Origin: CALVZT01 sp964368755
GTDB lineage: Bacteria > Bacillota > Clostridia > Christensenellales > UBA1242
Length of the DNA: 64,000 nucleotides
Assembly: GCA_964368755.1 (NCBI GenBank)
Contig: CAYJCR010000001.1
Coordinates: 1 to 64,000 of the forward strand
Reading direction: 5' to 3'
A program made the translations under genes and the position numbers. Below, in pieces: positions 40,701-50,206 of this stretch (positions within the stretch are counted from its first letter, which is position 1; each line of letters starts with the position of its first letter). The notes under the pieces were generated by a model. That model was not told where the DNA came from, did no database searches, and saw only the letters and a program-made list of their open reading frames with translations.

Positions 40701-43700
40701 CTTCAACAAACCAATCAATAGAGATCGTAACTTTTATTTGATATATACTCCATATTTTGATGATGAATTGAAGAATAATCCAGATGGAACAGAAGAAAAG
40801 CCATTTGTTCTTTCGACAGCTAAGCATTTGCAGGCTATGTCAGACTTGTTTAATGGCGACAACGCATATAAATATATTGAAAAAAGATACATTCTCAAAA
40901 ATGACATATCCTTCGGAAGAAATGACAATTATAACGACGAGAACAACACCAACTTTGTAAGCATGGGATTAACTACAGGTAGCACTTTTGGTGGCGTATT
41001 TGATGGATGTGGATATAGCATTAAGAATATAATGGTATCTAGTACAAGTTTAGATATTGGATTATTCTATTATAATAATGGATCTATAAAGAACTTAACT
41101 ATTTATGGAGAGTTTTCTTCTACAGCCGACAATGTTGGAGGTTTTGCAGGAACCAATAATGGAACAATAGAAGCATGTCGAAATGTTTGTAAGGTTACAG
41201 GAAATTTTAACGTTGGTGGTATTGCAGGATACAATCAAGGATCAATTATTGACTGTGCTAACGATGGAAGTATTATTGCAAAAGAAAATATCGGAGGTAT
41301 CGTCGGGATATCTAATAATGGTACAATCTCTCATACATACAACACTGGATATATCATATCAAGCAAAGGATCTGGTGTCGGTGGTATTGTAGGTAGTTGT
41401 AATAATACTAGTATTAACAGTGTATACAATGCTGGAGAGATTGTAGGATACTCCGACATGATTTCAGATAGTGCTGCAGGACTATTGGTTGGGTATCTCA
41501 ACAATAGTACTGTGACAAATGGATATGCTCTTGACAATGAATATATTAATCTGCTCGGGTATATTATTAACTCTTCATCTTCAAGTTCTTATGAAATGCC
41601 AATTTACAAGCTCTCATACTATGATAACATGGTATTTGGTAATGATAGTCGTTGGGGTTATATGCCAGGCGATTATGATAATGGATACGCATATTATCCA
41701 TATTTGACTGTTCTTGACTATGACGAACAATACGAGTCGTTAATTGCAGATATATATTCTCCACATATCTTCTCCAAAGGCCGTGGAACAATTGACAATC
41801 CATTCGTTATAACAACGGCTCAACAATTGCAAACAGTTATGTTCCTTGCTGATAACGGTGCTAGATATAATGAAATTATCAAGGACTCTTTAATACAGAC
41901 TCTTTATAATGAAGTTATTGATTATATCGCAAATGAGGATAATGGTGCTAAATTGCTTTTACATATGGACTTTAGCAATGCATGTTACAAAATTGGCTGC
42001 GATATAACTTTTAAAGAGAATTATATTGATGATCTACATACATACAATTTTTATCCTATTAATAGTGAGTATATAGCCAATAATGTTGGACAAGGACCAA
42101 GTTTTTCTGGTGTTATCGATGGTGGTGGCAATACTATTAAAGGCCTTATCATAAAAGCTTTACCTTCATATGGCAATGCTTATCAGGTAGGCTTAGTTGG
42201 GAACTTGTTTGGAACAGGCGAACTTGATAATATTGGCACAAGTACCGATATTGATGGCCGAAAAGGTGTGATTAAGAATCTAACGATCAAGAATAGCAAA
42301 TACGTATTTGACGATGCCAACAAATCTTCTCAAATATATGTTGGAGCATTTGCTGGTGATTCTAATAATGGTATAATATATAATTGCAATTCTGTTAACA
42401 ATGATTTGGCATTCCGCAATTCTTGCCAAGAGCTAAGAATTGGAGGAATAGTAGGTAGGGCAACCGCAATGGAAATCAGAGATTGTACAAATAGATCTTC
42501 AGTATACGCATCTTTGCTTGGAATACAGAATGGTGCAGGAGATCTAGGTGGTATAGCTGGATCTGCTAATGCAACAAAAATACTTAATTGCACAAACTTT
42601 GGATATATACATGGTATCGGGCATAAAGGTGGCATCGCTGCTGTAACCGGCAACTTGTCTAACATAAATAATTGTATTAACTATGGAGACGTTTTTTCAG
42701 TCAAAGTGGCTATATTACAAATAACTCAATATGCAGGTGGAATAGTTGGACAAGGAAGTGCTGTTGATTGTGTTAACTTTGGCGTTATCACAGGGGATTC
42801 ATCTCCAACGGGGGGAATAGTTGGCGAAGGTAAAGCAAATTATTGTACAAACTACGGAAGAGTGTCTACGACAGGAACGAGTTATTCTTGTGGAGGTATA
42901 GCTGGTACGGGTATAGTATATGACAGTATAAATAATGGTGAAGTATATGGCACTTCTATACTAGAAGTATTTGATGATTGTCTTGGTGGAATAGTAGGAT
43001 ATGGCAGAGCAGTAGGTTGTACAAATAATGGGAATGTTAATGGAACATCAAACAATGTTGGAGGAATAGTTGGTAACTATTCAATAAAGAATGATTTAAC
43101 ACTCCAGCAATGGCAGACTGGATTATGTTCAACAAAAGATATAATAAGAATTGCAGAGACAGAAATTGACGTATTGTATTGTGATTGCAATGTCTTTAGC
43201 GAGTTATTAGAGAACTCAGGAGATATGTCTAACATTAACAAACATACTTCGGCACAGATGTATGATTCGACGGCTGTTGCATTTGATAATGTGAGCCAAA
43301 GCTTTGTTGAATTATTGAGTAATTACAATATTAGTGAAGAAAACATCATAAGTTTAACAGAATTGAGTGATACATATAGCTTATATTCAAACTTTCATTC
43401 AAAACTAAAACAATTGTATTTGAGTTCTAATGATTCTGTAGCAAAGCAATTCAATGAAAGTTTCACTGAGGGGATGCTAGTTGGTATTAACAGACCTTAC
43501 ATTGTTGAGTGTGGGCTTCCAACAATCCCAAGTATTAACGAGATTAGAAGTATTATTGCTAGATTGTTCGGATATAGCGATGTGAACACCTTCGTTGAAT
43601 ATGCACAGGCACTTGCATCAGAATATGAAGATAATGCTTTAGGCGCATCGAACGAAACGCTTGCTTCAAGATTAAAATATAACGGTGCAGTATATACAGA

Positions 43701-46700
43701 GAATGGGTGTTTTGTTCTTCCATTTGTATTCAAAAATGCTAGTTCTAACAGTGTTGATGTTTGTATCATCGTAGATACAACAGGTGCTATTTCTGTGTTA
43801 ATAGATGATGTGGCCCATGCATACAAAGTAGCTCAAGTTTATGATGATAACTTTAATGCTCACGAAATAACAAATGTAGAACATATAGAATCTTATGCGC
43901 GTTGTGAGTTGTTCGAAAGGTCAGGATCCCGTGAGATTTGTTCTAATGTGAATGTTGGTTCAGTAGAAGGTAATAACAACGTTGGTGGAATAATCGGTAA
44001 GTATGAGATTAACTTAGCTATAGAAAATCCTATATATGACAACTACAATACTGGGTCAGTATCTGGCAATTTCCATGTCGGTGGTATTGTTGGATACTCA
44101 GTAAGTGGTGTGGACAGGTGCTTTAATACAGGTACCGTTGATGGTAAAAAATATATTGGCGGTGTTGGTGGTACTATTGCAAAAGTAACGAACAGCTACA
44201 ATACAGGAAGCATTTCTGCAGAGTATAATATAGCTGGTGGTGTTGCAGGCGAAGGTTATTACGTTGAGAATTGCTACAATACAGGTTCTGTTTTGGGGCA
44301 GTCATATGTTGGTGGCATAATGGGAATGGGTTATGATGCTTCTAACGATCCTGTAGCATACAATGGTGCAACAATAAAAAATAGCTATTACAGCACACAA
44401 TCTATGCAACCATATTTTAATTATCTAACTTCAGATAATAGTGTTAACATTGATGAATTGAGCTGTGGCAAGACTAATAAGGCGTTAACATATGCTGGTA
44501 ATCAGTATTTAGGTGATGAATATATTTATACTATAAACGAAGGATTGGTATTCTATTATCCAACGTTAGGTATAAATAATGACATAGAGAAGAGCATGAG
44601 CGTTTCTCTCAGACTTGTTAATGTAAATATTTTGAATGAAGATGGTTCTTATTATGGTACATATGTCATTCCAGAGACAACAACAATAGCATTCAATGAT
44701 ATTGTTAAGGATAGATTCGGTTATGGTTTCGAAAGATTATACAATGAAGACGGAGATTGGGATCTAGATGATGAGATATATGAAGATGTTGTATTGACTA
44801 TATCTTATTATGAATATTTTGAGAACTCTGATTCATACTCAGAAGATGGATATTTCCTCATCACTAAGCCAGAACATTTGATTAATCTATCTGCTTTGAT
44901 ATATAACGACAATGATAATTATGCTACCTTAACTTATGTGCTAGGTAATAATATTGATATGTCTGGCATAGACTTTATTCCTATTGGCAACGAGTATGCT
45001 ACAGAGTTGCCATTCAGAGGAGTATTTGATGGCCAAGGATATACAATAAACAATCTAACAATTTCTGGTCAAAATGGTCATAAAGATATTAAGATCTGTG
45101 GTTATGAGAAGTCAACTCCTGACTATAGTCATATTGGATTGTTTGGATATGTTTGCCAAGATGAAAACATGATTGCTGAAAATAAAGAAACTGGAGTTGT
45201 TAAGAATCTTGGACTAATTGGTGGTAATATTTCGGCTTTGGCTAGCAATGTAACAGGAACACATGCAAAAGATAATGTTGGTTCGATTATAGGACTATCT
45301 AATGGTGCTAGTCTTAACAACTGCTTTAGTACAGCCAAAGTGTATGGAAAAGTTAATGCCGGAGGTCTTATTGGTAAGATCACGGGAGATCTTGTAAGCA
45401 ATCAGTTGTATAATCTTGCGTTTAACGGCGTGGTTACATGTGTTGAACTTGGCGAGACAGTTGGCTTTGGATCCAACTTCGGTGCATTGATTGGAGAAGT
45501 TCAATCTGATAACATTGCTGAAGATTTCATTATGAATGCTTATGTAGTTGGGCCTGTATATATGAGATCTGATAATACCAATAGAGTCATATCGATTATT
45601 GGTAACAGCAATAGCAGCAACTTTACTTCGTTAAGAGATAATGATACGTTGTACTATATTAGCGATGCTACAAGTGGTACGGCGATTAATAGAAGTGGTC
45701 TTGGTATTTCTAAGACTATGAAACAAATACTTATTGATGAATTATATGAGATATGCGATGATATGTCACTATTGAGTGTGGAGCATGATGTAGATACTTA
45801 TTTTTATCCACAAATAGAGATTTTCGTTGAAAGGAATAATGCAGAAGCGATGAATGCTTTGTCAAGAAATATCTACGTTGTATCATTCTATAGTAATGGT
45901 GCAGATAGAACATTTGACACGTTGTATTTATTCGAAGAAAATTACAAATTGAATGCTGAGGATTATTTGGTCAGTATAGATAATTATACATTCTCAGGCT
46001 GGTATGCTTTTGGTAGTGAAAAATGGGATTTTGACTCAACAGTTAACACAAGTATGAATCTTGTTGCAAAATGGAAAGTCGATTCTACCGAAGTATCAAT
46101 ATCGGCAAGTACCGATTCTATTGTATACAATACAGGCGAGATAGTTTTGTATACAAATGCGCAGAACAGTTTTGCTCAAAGCAATGGTATAGAATATGAA
46201 TATATGTGGTTAAAAGATGGCATAGAAATACCAAATGCAACGGGTCGTTCATTAAGATTAACAGAAGTTTCCCAATCTGGTGAATATACATGCATGGTAA
46301 TAGTATCAGATGGTATATGTTACAATATTGACAAATCAAACGTAGTTACGGTCAATATACGTAAAGCAGTTTTTCCACAAGAGGTAGAGGCCCCAACGAT
46401 TGAACCAGTTACATATTCTAAGGATATGAAACTTTCTGACATAGAGTTGCCTGATAATTATTATTGGTTAGACCCAGATCAAGAGCTTAGTGCTACAGAA
46501 GGTACAAGATATGAGATGTATTATGAACCAGAAAATAAGAATTATGGCAATGTTGAGTCTTTGTATGCAATAGTTAAGGTTACAAAACTTGATACTGTTA
46601 TCAACGTGGATATGGTTCGCACAGAATACACATATACGGGTAGCGAAATAGTTGTTGATAGTGGTGCAACAAGCAACTCTCCAATTCTCATCATGTATAA

Positions 46701-47535
46701 TAACAATAAAATAATGGAACCTGGAGAATACGAAGTTACAATCTATACTTTGGATAGCGTTAATTACAACCCAGCAGAAGTAAAAGTAACTGTTCATGTT
46801 GACAAAGCTGAAGGAATAATTGCAGCGAATGAAGTTCAGTATTGTATATTTAATGGACAGAAACATAATGTCAAAGTTCATATGAATAATACTGAGCAAG
46901 AACTTCAATATACTGAAAAATCAGGATATACGAATATCGGTGCATATGACATAAGTGTTAAGGCACTCGCAAGTTCTCATTATACAGAGTCAAACACTGT
47001 CAATATTAGGTTGATTATATTAAAAGACCGTATTAGCACTGTAGAGGGTAATAATCCTCAGATAACGATAATAAGTAACCAAGGTATAAATGACGAAGCA
47101 AGTGTAGTTGCAAATATTGTTGACAATCAAAATATGATTGATAGAGCTAAGCTTATTGTTGCAAGGGATTGTGATGAAAAATTATTGTTCGGAACATTGA
47201 TAAACATTGAAGTGAATAATGCAACAAGACTTGCAGAGCCAACTGTTAGACTTGCGTTGCCAGAAGAGCTTAAGGGCAAGGCGACATATCAGGTTGTGTA
47301 TATCGCTGACGATGGGACATCAGAGGAGCTAGCAACAACTATTGATGGAGATTATATCGTATTTGATACTTTACATTTCTCAAATTATGCAATATTGTAC
47401 AAAGAAGCTCCACAAAAAGTTGAAGTGTGGAAGATTATATTACCAATAAGTATAATACTTGTAGGACTTGCAACCATTGTTGTTGTCTATATAATATCCA
47501 AAGTTCAATTCAAAAAAAATAAAAAGCAAAGGTAA
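37789..47535 (+). CDS. giant GLUG-repeat surface protein (3248 aa) with C-terminal membrane anchor
   Basis: A signal peptide (about residues 1-43, hydrophobic KYICLSLAIILLGTILL, cleavage after VAYA) begins the protein. About five blocks follow, each opening with a header like GTxxxPFxIxxxxxLxxM...YxLxNDIDL and continuing with GLUG-type repeats (GGIVGxxxG...IxNCxNxGxV); they span roughly 80-245, 425-895, 998-1325, 1328-1765 with 2055-2205, and 2340-2640. Two non-GLUG insertions lie near 268-410 and 1765-2055. Then come an InlB-type repeat (2691-2764), an Ig-like domain (2765-2860), MBG-like domains (2940-3080), a juxtamembrane domain and a membrane helix (3213-3237) with a KKNKKQR tail. No LPxTG is seen. 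Adhesion by beta-solenoid repeats is inferred. The ATG at 37789 has AAAGGAAA upstream. Confidence 0.8.
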   Translation: MHTKANSIIVNIMKYICLSLAIILLGTILLTKTSNDSVAYAVDNNEEIETLAEEQINTETLATDYSNLPIRYIGTAQELQNMAVERYKNVLTNDIVLPNGFSSIGVYYGAFDGAGYTISNVTNAIFDDVTGLVENIVVADSTSTSTAFIANSIHTGTTIKNCTIQDTCSINTTSSIAGGIVGRILGGSIINCTNHAAVRARNYAGGIAGLADGVSSSIENCINSGIISVASGKCCGGILGYKEGILNGYITTIKSCMSSTTIVGGCSSNTHTKSEKEYLLYPEENALEEVVNPGGEFLGYRIFYTKKVASWVPENENYMVTDSDMSDYAYMSKNIFGLKFIAEGVGRYYTSRNGGSYQVLKYYTKKEVRYFKYVNRIIFSSAVEISSSTYNSRTGIASILSQYIDVKNCRALNPISATYMFSDIVCQGSGTQEDPYRITNIDELYTMLLWYYNGGTAKHYKLMNDIDLRVNNRVGFRSNENNWLEVTFPRDSSFDGNGFSLSGLYMYSLGFAYENNGTIKNFTISESTILSSAYDDVGAFATINNGIIDNCCFGVNTYLAKGGLLVGINCGTIKNCYTASDEYNCAYQVGGIAEKNVGGTITNCINNAKLSGSSAKAGIVCENKGGTLSHCINYGYISSTNSYAGGIVAQSYMLDDEISTIEYCYNRLNNDALTWGATAGGIVAEDNYSAISYCINEQNITGSNRAGGIVGYSQGSNISYSINGKVQPTGNQYATITGRTIGGIIGYSANNTVVDYCYNSGRLVSINTVGGLIGTIYNGGTISNSYSIGQILFDENRISSYGESAGLLIGNIVEKTQDVTITKCFASKEFFLIPEKEISLIGSGVSTIVDSSILDSEAMYYENDNKLFGSDQKWSYYDSPIEEDHYFPQLAWLTNAFEEDEYYQSTGNECSYREYFKYYEVLWNVNFIDSNGQIIDSKVVRNNEFVSPYEYVTIAYDVQGWALNRNGSIYDFNKPINRDRNFYLIYTPYFDDELKNNPDGTEEKPFVLSTAKHLQAMSDLFNGDNAYKYIEKRYILKNDISFGRNDNYNDENNTNFVSMGLTTGSTFGGVFDGCGYSIKNIMVSSTSLDIGLFYYNNGSIKNLTIYGEFSSTADNVGGFAGTNNGTIEACRNVCKVTGNFNVGGIAGYNQGSIIDCANDGSIIAKENIGGIVGISNNGTISHTYNTGYIISSKGSGVGGIVGSCNNTSINSVYNAGEIVGYSDMISDSAAGLLVGYLNNSTVTNGYALDNEYINLLGYIINSSSSSSYEMPIYKLSYYDNMVFGNDSRWGYMPGDYDNGYAYYPYLTVLDYDEQYESLIADIYSPHIFSKGRGTIDNPFVITTAQQLQTVMFLADNGARYNEIIKDSLIQTLYNEVIDYIANEDNGAKLLLHMDFSNACYKIGCDITFKENYIDDLHTYNFYPINSEYIANNVGQGPSFSGVIDGGGNTIKGLIIKALPSYGNAYQVGLVGNLFGTGELDNIGTSTDIDGRKGVIKNLTIKNSKYVFDDANKSSQIYVGAFAGDSNNGIIYNCNSVNNDLAFRNSCQELRIGGIVGRATAMEIRDCTNRSSVYASLLGIQNGAGDLGGIAGSANATKILNCTNFGYIHGIGHKGGIAAVTGNLSNINNCINYGDVFSVKVAILQITQYAGGIVGQGSAVDCVNFGVITGDSSPTGGIVGEGKANYCTNYGRVSTTGTSYSCGGIAGTGIVYDSINNGEVYGTSILEVFDDCLGGIVGYGRAVGCTNNGNVNGTSNNVGGIVGNYSIKNDLTLQQWQTGLCSTKDIIRIAETEIDVLYCDCNVFSELLENSGDMSNINKHTSAQMYDSTAVAFDNVSQSFVELLSNYNISEENIISLTELSDTYSLYSNFHSKLKQLYLSSNDSVAKQFNESFTEGMLVGINRPYIVECGLPTIPSINEIRSIIARLFGYSDVNTFVEYAQALASEYEDNALGASNETLASRLKYNGAVYTENGCFVLPFVFKNASSNSVDVCIIVDTTGAISVLIDDVAHAYKVAQVYDDNFNAHEITNVEHIESYARCELFERSGSREICSNVNVGSVEGNNNVGGIIGKYEINLAIENPIYDNYNTGSVSGNFHVGGIVGYSVSGVDRCFNTGTVDGKKYIGGVGGTIAKVTNSYNTGSISAEYNIAGGVAGEGYYVENCYNTGSVLGQSYVGGIMGMGYDASNDPVAYNGATIKNSYYSTQSMQPYFNYLTSDNSVNIDELSCGKTNKALTYAGNQYLGDEYIYTINEGLVFYYPTLGINNDIEKSMSVSLRLVNVNILNEDGSYYGTYVIPETTTIAFNDIVKDRFGYGFERLYNEDGDWDLDDEIYEDVVLTISYYEYFENSDSYSEDGYFLITKPEHLINLSALIYNDNDNYATLTYVLGNNIDMSGIDFIPIGNEYATELPFRGVFDGQGYTINNLTISGQNGHKDIKICGYEKSTPDYSHIGLFGYVCQDENMIAENKETGVVKNLGLIGGNISALASNVTGTHAKDNVGSIIGLSNGASLNNCFSTAKVYGKVNAGGLIGKITGDLVSNQLYNLAFNGVVTCVELGETVGFGSNFGALIGEVQSDNIAEDFIMNAYVVGPVYMRSDNTNRVISIIGNSNSSNFTSLRDNDTLYYISDATSGTAINRSGLGISKTMKQILIDELYEICDDMSLLSVEHDVDTYFYPQIEIFVERNNAEAMNALSRNIYVVSFYSNGADRTFDTLYLFEENYKLNAEDYLVSIDNYTFSGWYAFGSEKWDFDSTVNTSMNLVAKWKVDSTEVSISASTDSIVYNTGEIVLYTNAQNSFAQSNGIEYEYMWLKDGIEIPNATGRSLRLTEVSQSGEYTCMVIVSDGICYNIDKSNVVTVNIRKAVFPQEVEAPTIEPVTYSKDMKLSDIELPDNYYWLDPDQELSATEGTRYEMYYEPENKNYGNVESLYAIVKVTKLDTVINVDMVRTEYTYTGSEIVVDSGATSNSPILIMYNNNKIMEPGEYEVTIYTLDSVNYNPAEVKVTVHVDKAEGIIAANEVQYCIFNGQKHNVKVHMNNTEQELQYTEKSGYTNIGAYDISVKALASSHYTESNTVNIRLIILKDRISTVEGNNPQITIISNQGINDEASVVANIVDNQNMIDRAKLIVARDCDEKLLFGTLINIEVNNATRLAEPTVRLALPEELKGKATYQVVYIADDGTSEELATTIDGDYIVFDTLHFSNYAILYKEAPQKVEVWKIILPISIILVGLATIVVVYIISKVQFKKNKKQR

Positions 47536-47564
47536 GCAAAACTGCATAAGCCTTTGCTTTTTTA
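47521..47564 (+). terminator. terminator of the GLUG-repeat giant gene
   Basis: AAAGCAAAGG (47523-47532) pairs with CCTTTGCTTT (47551-47560), followed by more T. The 5' arm overlaps the last codons of the gene. Confidence 0.88.
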
Positions 47565-47606
47565 TTATAAAACTAATAATAATAGATGGCAAAAAACGAG
47601 TTGTTA

Positions 47607-47635
47607 TTGACATCAAACATATTGTATGATATTAT
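47607..47635 (+). promoter_or_regulatory. promoter of the BspA-type LRR gene
   Basis: TTGACA (47607-47612), 17-base spacer, TATTAT (47630-47635), extended TG at 47627-47628. Confidence 0.75.
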
Positions 47636-47669
47636 TATAATAACAAAAATATACTAGGGGAGAAAAAAT

Positions 47670-49934
47670 ATGGCAAGGTATACCGAAAAACAACTTAATG
47701 AACTTTTGCTCAAAGAGTCTATCATGAGAGATGCTTTGAACAAGGCTGGTGATGCTGCATCTAAGGGACTTATTGATAGGCTTAATGTTCAATATGCAAA
47801 ACTTCAGAAAAAAGTTGACGAATATCCAAAGAAGGCTGCTGAACAAGATAAAGAGAAGTTCGATCTTCTTATTATTAGTTATAGAGCTATGGAAAAAGCT
47901 GAGGTTGAAGAAGCGGTAAGAGAACAACTCCGTCAGAATGAAAAAGGCTTAACTAAGGCCAAAGAAGATAAGCTTCTTGCTGACCCATTGAAGTTTGGTA
48001 AAGAACTTGAAGATACTATTGGCAAAGATGTTCAAGCAAAAGCTAAGAGAAAGCAAGAGGGCAACGAACTAATAGAAGATTATGTAACAGCTGATGGAAC
48101 CTTGACTGCTGTCCCAGATAGAGTTCTTGAGAAATATATGAAAGGGAACGAATTGATTTTCCCTAGGAACCTTCGTATACACGCAATCAATGCATTATTC
48201 GAAAAACACTCAACTTTGAAGACTAAAGTTGTGGGATTTGGTAGATTCCCAAATACTTTGACAAGAATTGATGCACATGTGTTCGAAGGTTGTCAGAATC
48301 TTACTATGATCAAACTTCCTGCAGGATTAAAGTCTATTGGTAGCTTTGCTTTTAAAGATTGTGCATCATTGAGAGATGTGTGGTTGCCAAAATATTTGAC
48401 AACTATATATCCAGCTGCTTTTATGAATACAAACATTACGAGAGTGAACTTGCCAGAAGATATAGATGAGATCGGGGATTTTGCCTTCAAGAACTGCTAT
48501 GCTCTTAATGACATATATATACCTGACAAACTTAACAAGATTGGTGTTGGAGCTTTTGCTGGAGCCAATATCAAAGAGTTCAGGGTAGGTAAGGATAACG
48601 AGATTTATTCCACAATCGACGGCAACTTGTACGATAAGCAAGGAGAGACTCTTATTGCCTACGCTGGTGGTAAAGATGATATGACAATAACTGTTAGTAA
48701 AGGCACTAAGCACATTGGTGCATATGCATTCGCAGGATTGTGTTCACAAAAAGATCCAGCTACAGGCTGCTTCGTTCGTCCAGCTAGAGAACTTATTAAT
48801 TTGCCGGATACTGTTGAGACTATTGACACAGCAGCATTCAAAGAAGCAAATGTTGAAGTAATCGATTTGTCACAAACAAAGGTTGAGACATTGCCAGAGA
48901 GCTTTGCAGAAGGATCACAAGTTCGAGAAGTCAAAGGCTTAGAGGATATTAAAATAATCGAAGCAAAGGCATTGAAAGACACTACAGAGTATGCAGCTCC
49001 ACTTATTATCAATGCAGAGAAGATTGGTGATGAGGCTTTTGCCGGAACGGGTGCAACAGTATTAGAAATCAAAAAACCTGCCATACTTGGAAGTAATCTC
49101 ATTGCAGGTAGTAGCATTGAGACATTGCTCGTAGAAGCTCTTCCTCTTAGCATGATGGGAGATGCATTCTTTGGAGCAACGAAGCTTAGAGAAGCAGCTT
49201 TGGTTAGAGAAATGTTCTTTGATAAGAATGGCAAGATGCTAGCCGGTGCTGCATTGAAAAGCAGAATTCACAAATACTTCCCAGATTCTAATCAACTTGA
49301 GGTTCTTAGTTTCTTGATGGGAGAAGAAAATTGTTGCATGATTGCGTATCAGATAGAGAATAAGAGTGGCGACTTAGTAACATATTTTAGAAGAGAATCA
49401 TGTGTGAAGAGCAAAGCAGAGGAGAATGGCCAAACTGTTCTAAAGTCGGAAAATGAGGTCTCTGAGGCTGTGGTAGCAAGTACTGAGGATGGGACAGCAG
49501 TTGTATTAGGTCATGAGGTGTCCGTTACTACAAAAGAAACTGGAGAAGGTTCTACCAAACGCAAACAAAGATTCAAACAAGAAACTGTTTCTGCTAGAGT
49601 TCTTGGCGAGCGCGATGTTCCAACTGACATCTCCGGTGCAAATGTAGAAATCACGACTCCTAGTGGAGAAAAATGCGTTATAAGCGCTCAAGTAGGAGTG
49701 TCTCGCGAGAATGGAAAAGTCTCACTTACAAGCTATAGCGCTCAACAAGTTGTCGCAAATCTAGAAGCTCAAGAACAGCCACAATTAGAGGAAGCTCCAT
49801 ATAGACCAACAGCAGAAGAAATAGCGGCTGAGGAAGCCAGAGTTGAAAGTGAAATTGATGTTAAAAAAACGCTAGCAGGTGAAACGGCTGAGTTTGTTCA
49901 AACGCTTAAGTACCATAGAGATACAAAGGATTAA
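47670..49934 (+). CDS. BspA-type leucine-rich-repeat protein without export signal
   Basis: A 754-residue protein. Residues 1-150 are charged and helical, likely coiled coil, with no signal peptide. Residues about 155-520 contain BspA/LRR_5 repeats (for example LTRIDAHVFEGCQNLTMIKLP, then LKSIGSFAFKDCASLRDVWLP, and IDEIGDFAFKNCYALNDIYIP). A distinct C-terminal part (about 550-754) is beta-rich, then acidic. BspA-type repeats usually occur in secreted adhesins, so a cytoplasmic form is unusual; it might leave the cell by another route or bind proteins inside. GGGGAG precedes the ATG. It lies directly after the giant surface gene but has its own promoter and terminator. Confidence 0.75.
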   Translation: MARYTEKQLNELLLKESIMRDALNKAGDAASKGLIDRLNVQYAKLQKKVDEYPKKAAEQDKEKFDLLIISYRAMEKAEVEEAVREQLRQNEKGLTKAKEDKLLADPLKFGKELEDTIGKDVQAKAKRKQEGNELIEDYVTADGTLTAVPDRVLEKYMKGNELIFPRNLRIHAINALFEKHSTLKTKVVGFGRFPNTLTRIDAHVFEGCQNLTMIKLPAGLKSIGSFAFKDCASLRDVWLPKYLTTIYPAAFMNTNITRVNLPEDIDEIGDFAFKNCYALNDIYIPDKLNKIGVGAFAGANIKEFRVGKDNEIYSTIDGNLYDKQGETLIAYAGGKDDMTITVSKGTKHIGAYAFAGLCSQKDPATGCFVRPARELINLPDTVETIDTAAFKEANVEVIDLSQTKVETLPESFAEGSQVREVKGLEDIKIIEAKALKDTTEYAAPLIINAEKIGDEAFAGTGATVLEIKKPAILGSNLIAGSSIETLLVEALPLSMMGDAFFGATKLREAALVREMFFDKNGKMLAGAALKSRIHKYFPDSNQLEVLSFLMGEENCCMIAYQIENKSGDLVTYFRRESCVKSKAEENGQTVLKSENEVSEAVVASTEDGTAVVLGHEVSVTTKETGEGSTKRKQRFKQETVSARVLGERDVPTDISGANVEITTPSGEKCVISAQVGVSRENGKVSLTSYSAQQVVANLEAQEQPQLEEAPYRPTAEEIAAEEARVESEIDVKKTLAGETAEFVQTLKYHRDTKD

Positions 49935-49949
49935 AGATAAATAATTCAT

Positions 49950-50012
49950 ATAAACAACCTTGATATTGTAACAAACAGTGATGTTTGATTCAATATAGGG
50001 GTTGTTTTTTTT
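49950..50012 (+). terminator. long terminator of the BspA-type gene
   Basis: AACAACC (49953-49959) pairs with GGTTGTT (50000-50006), with inner TATTG/CAATA and CAAAC/GTTTG stems, then T8. Confidence 0.85.
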
Positions 50013-50122
50013 GCGTAATAGATTGTTGCAATTATTAATCATTAAAACAATTGTAGTGATATGTCTGAATAAATCAATAATGTTCACATAAATATTTTGA
50101 TAAGAACACAAAAATAAAAATA

Positions 50123-50137
50123 TGTGCATATTGCACA
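50123..50137. promoter_or_regulatory. short perfect palindrome upstream of trxB
   Basis: TGTGCA, TAT, TGCACA lies 20 bp upstream of the trxB -35. It could be an activator or repressor site; no regulator family is recognised from it. Confidence 0.35.
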
Positions 50138-50157
50138 AAATAATTATGTAAAAGTGG

Positions 50158-50187
50158 TTGTCAAAAGTTATTCTACTTTGTTATACT
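50158..50187 (+). promoter_or_regulatory. promoter of trxB
   Basis: TTGTCA (50158-50163), 18-base spacer, TATACT (50182-50187), extended TG at 50179-50180. It decides the trxB start, because the first in-frame ATG (50189) would lie at or before the transcript start. Confidence 0.7.
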
Positions 50188-50206
50188 AATGCTAGCGAGG
50201 TTATTT

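Noticed and set aside
38300..44350. GLUG repeats considered as a possible CRISPR array or DNA satellite
   Set aside because: The repetition is at the protein level within one long reading frame; DNA copies are divergent and spacing is irregular.
47380..47535. LPxTG sortase signal at the C-terminus of the GLUG giant protein
   Set aside because: No LPxTG-like motif precedes the final helix; a plain membrane anchor with a basic tail is the better reading.
50189..50206. ATG at 50189 as start of trxB
   Set aside because: It lies 2 bases after the -10 element and would not be transcribed; 50207 matches the family start.
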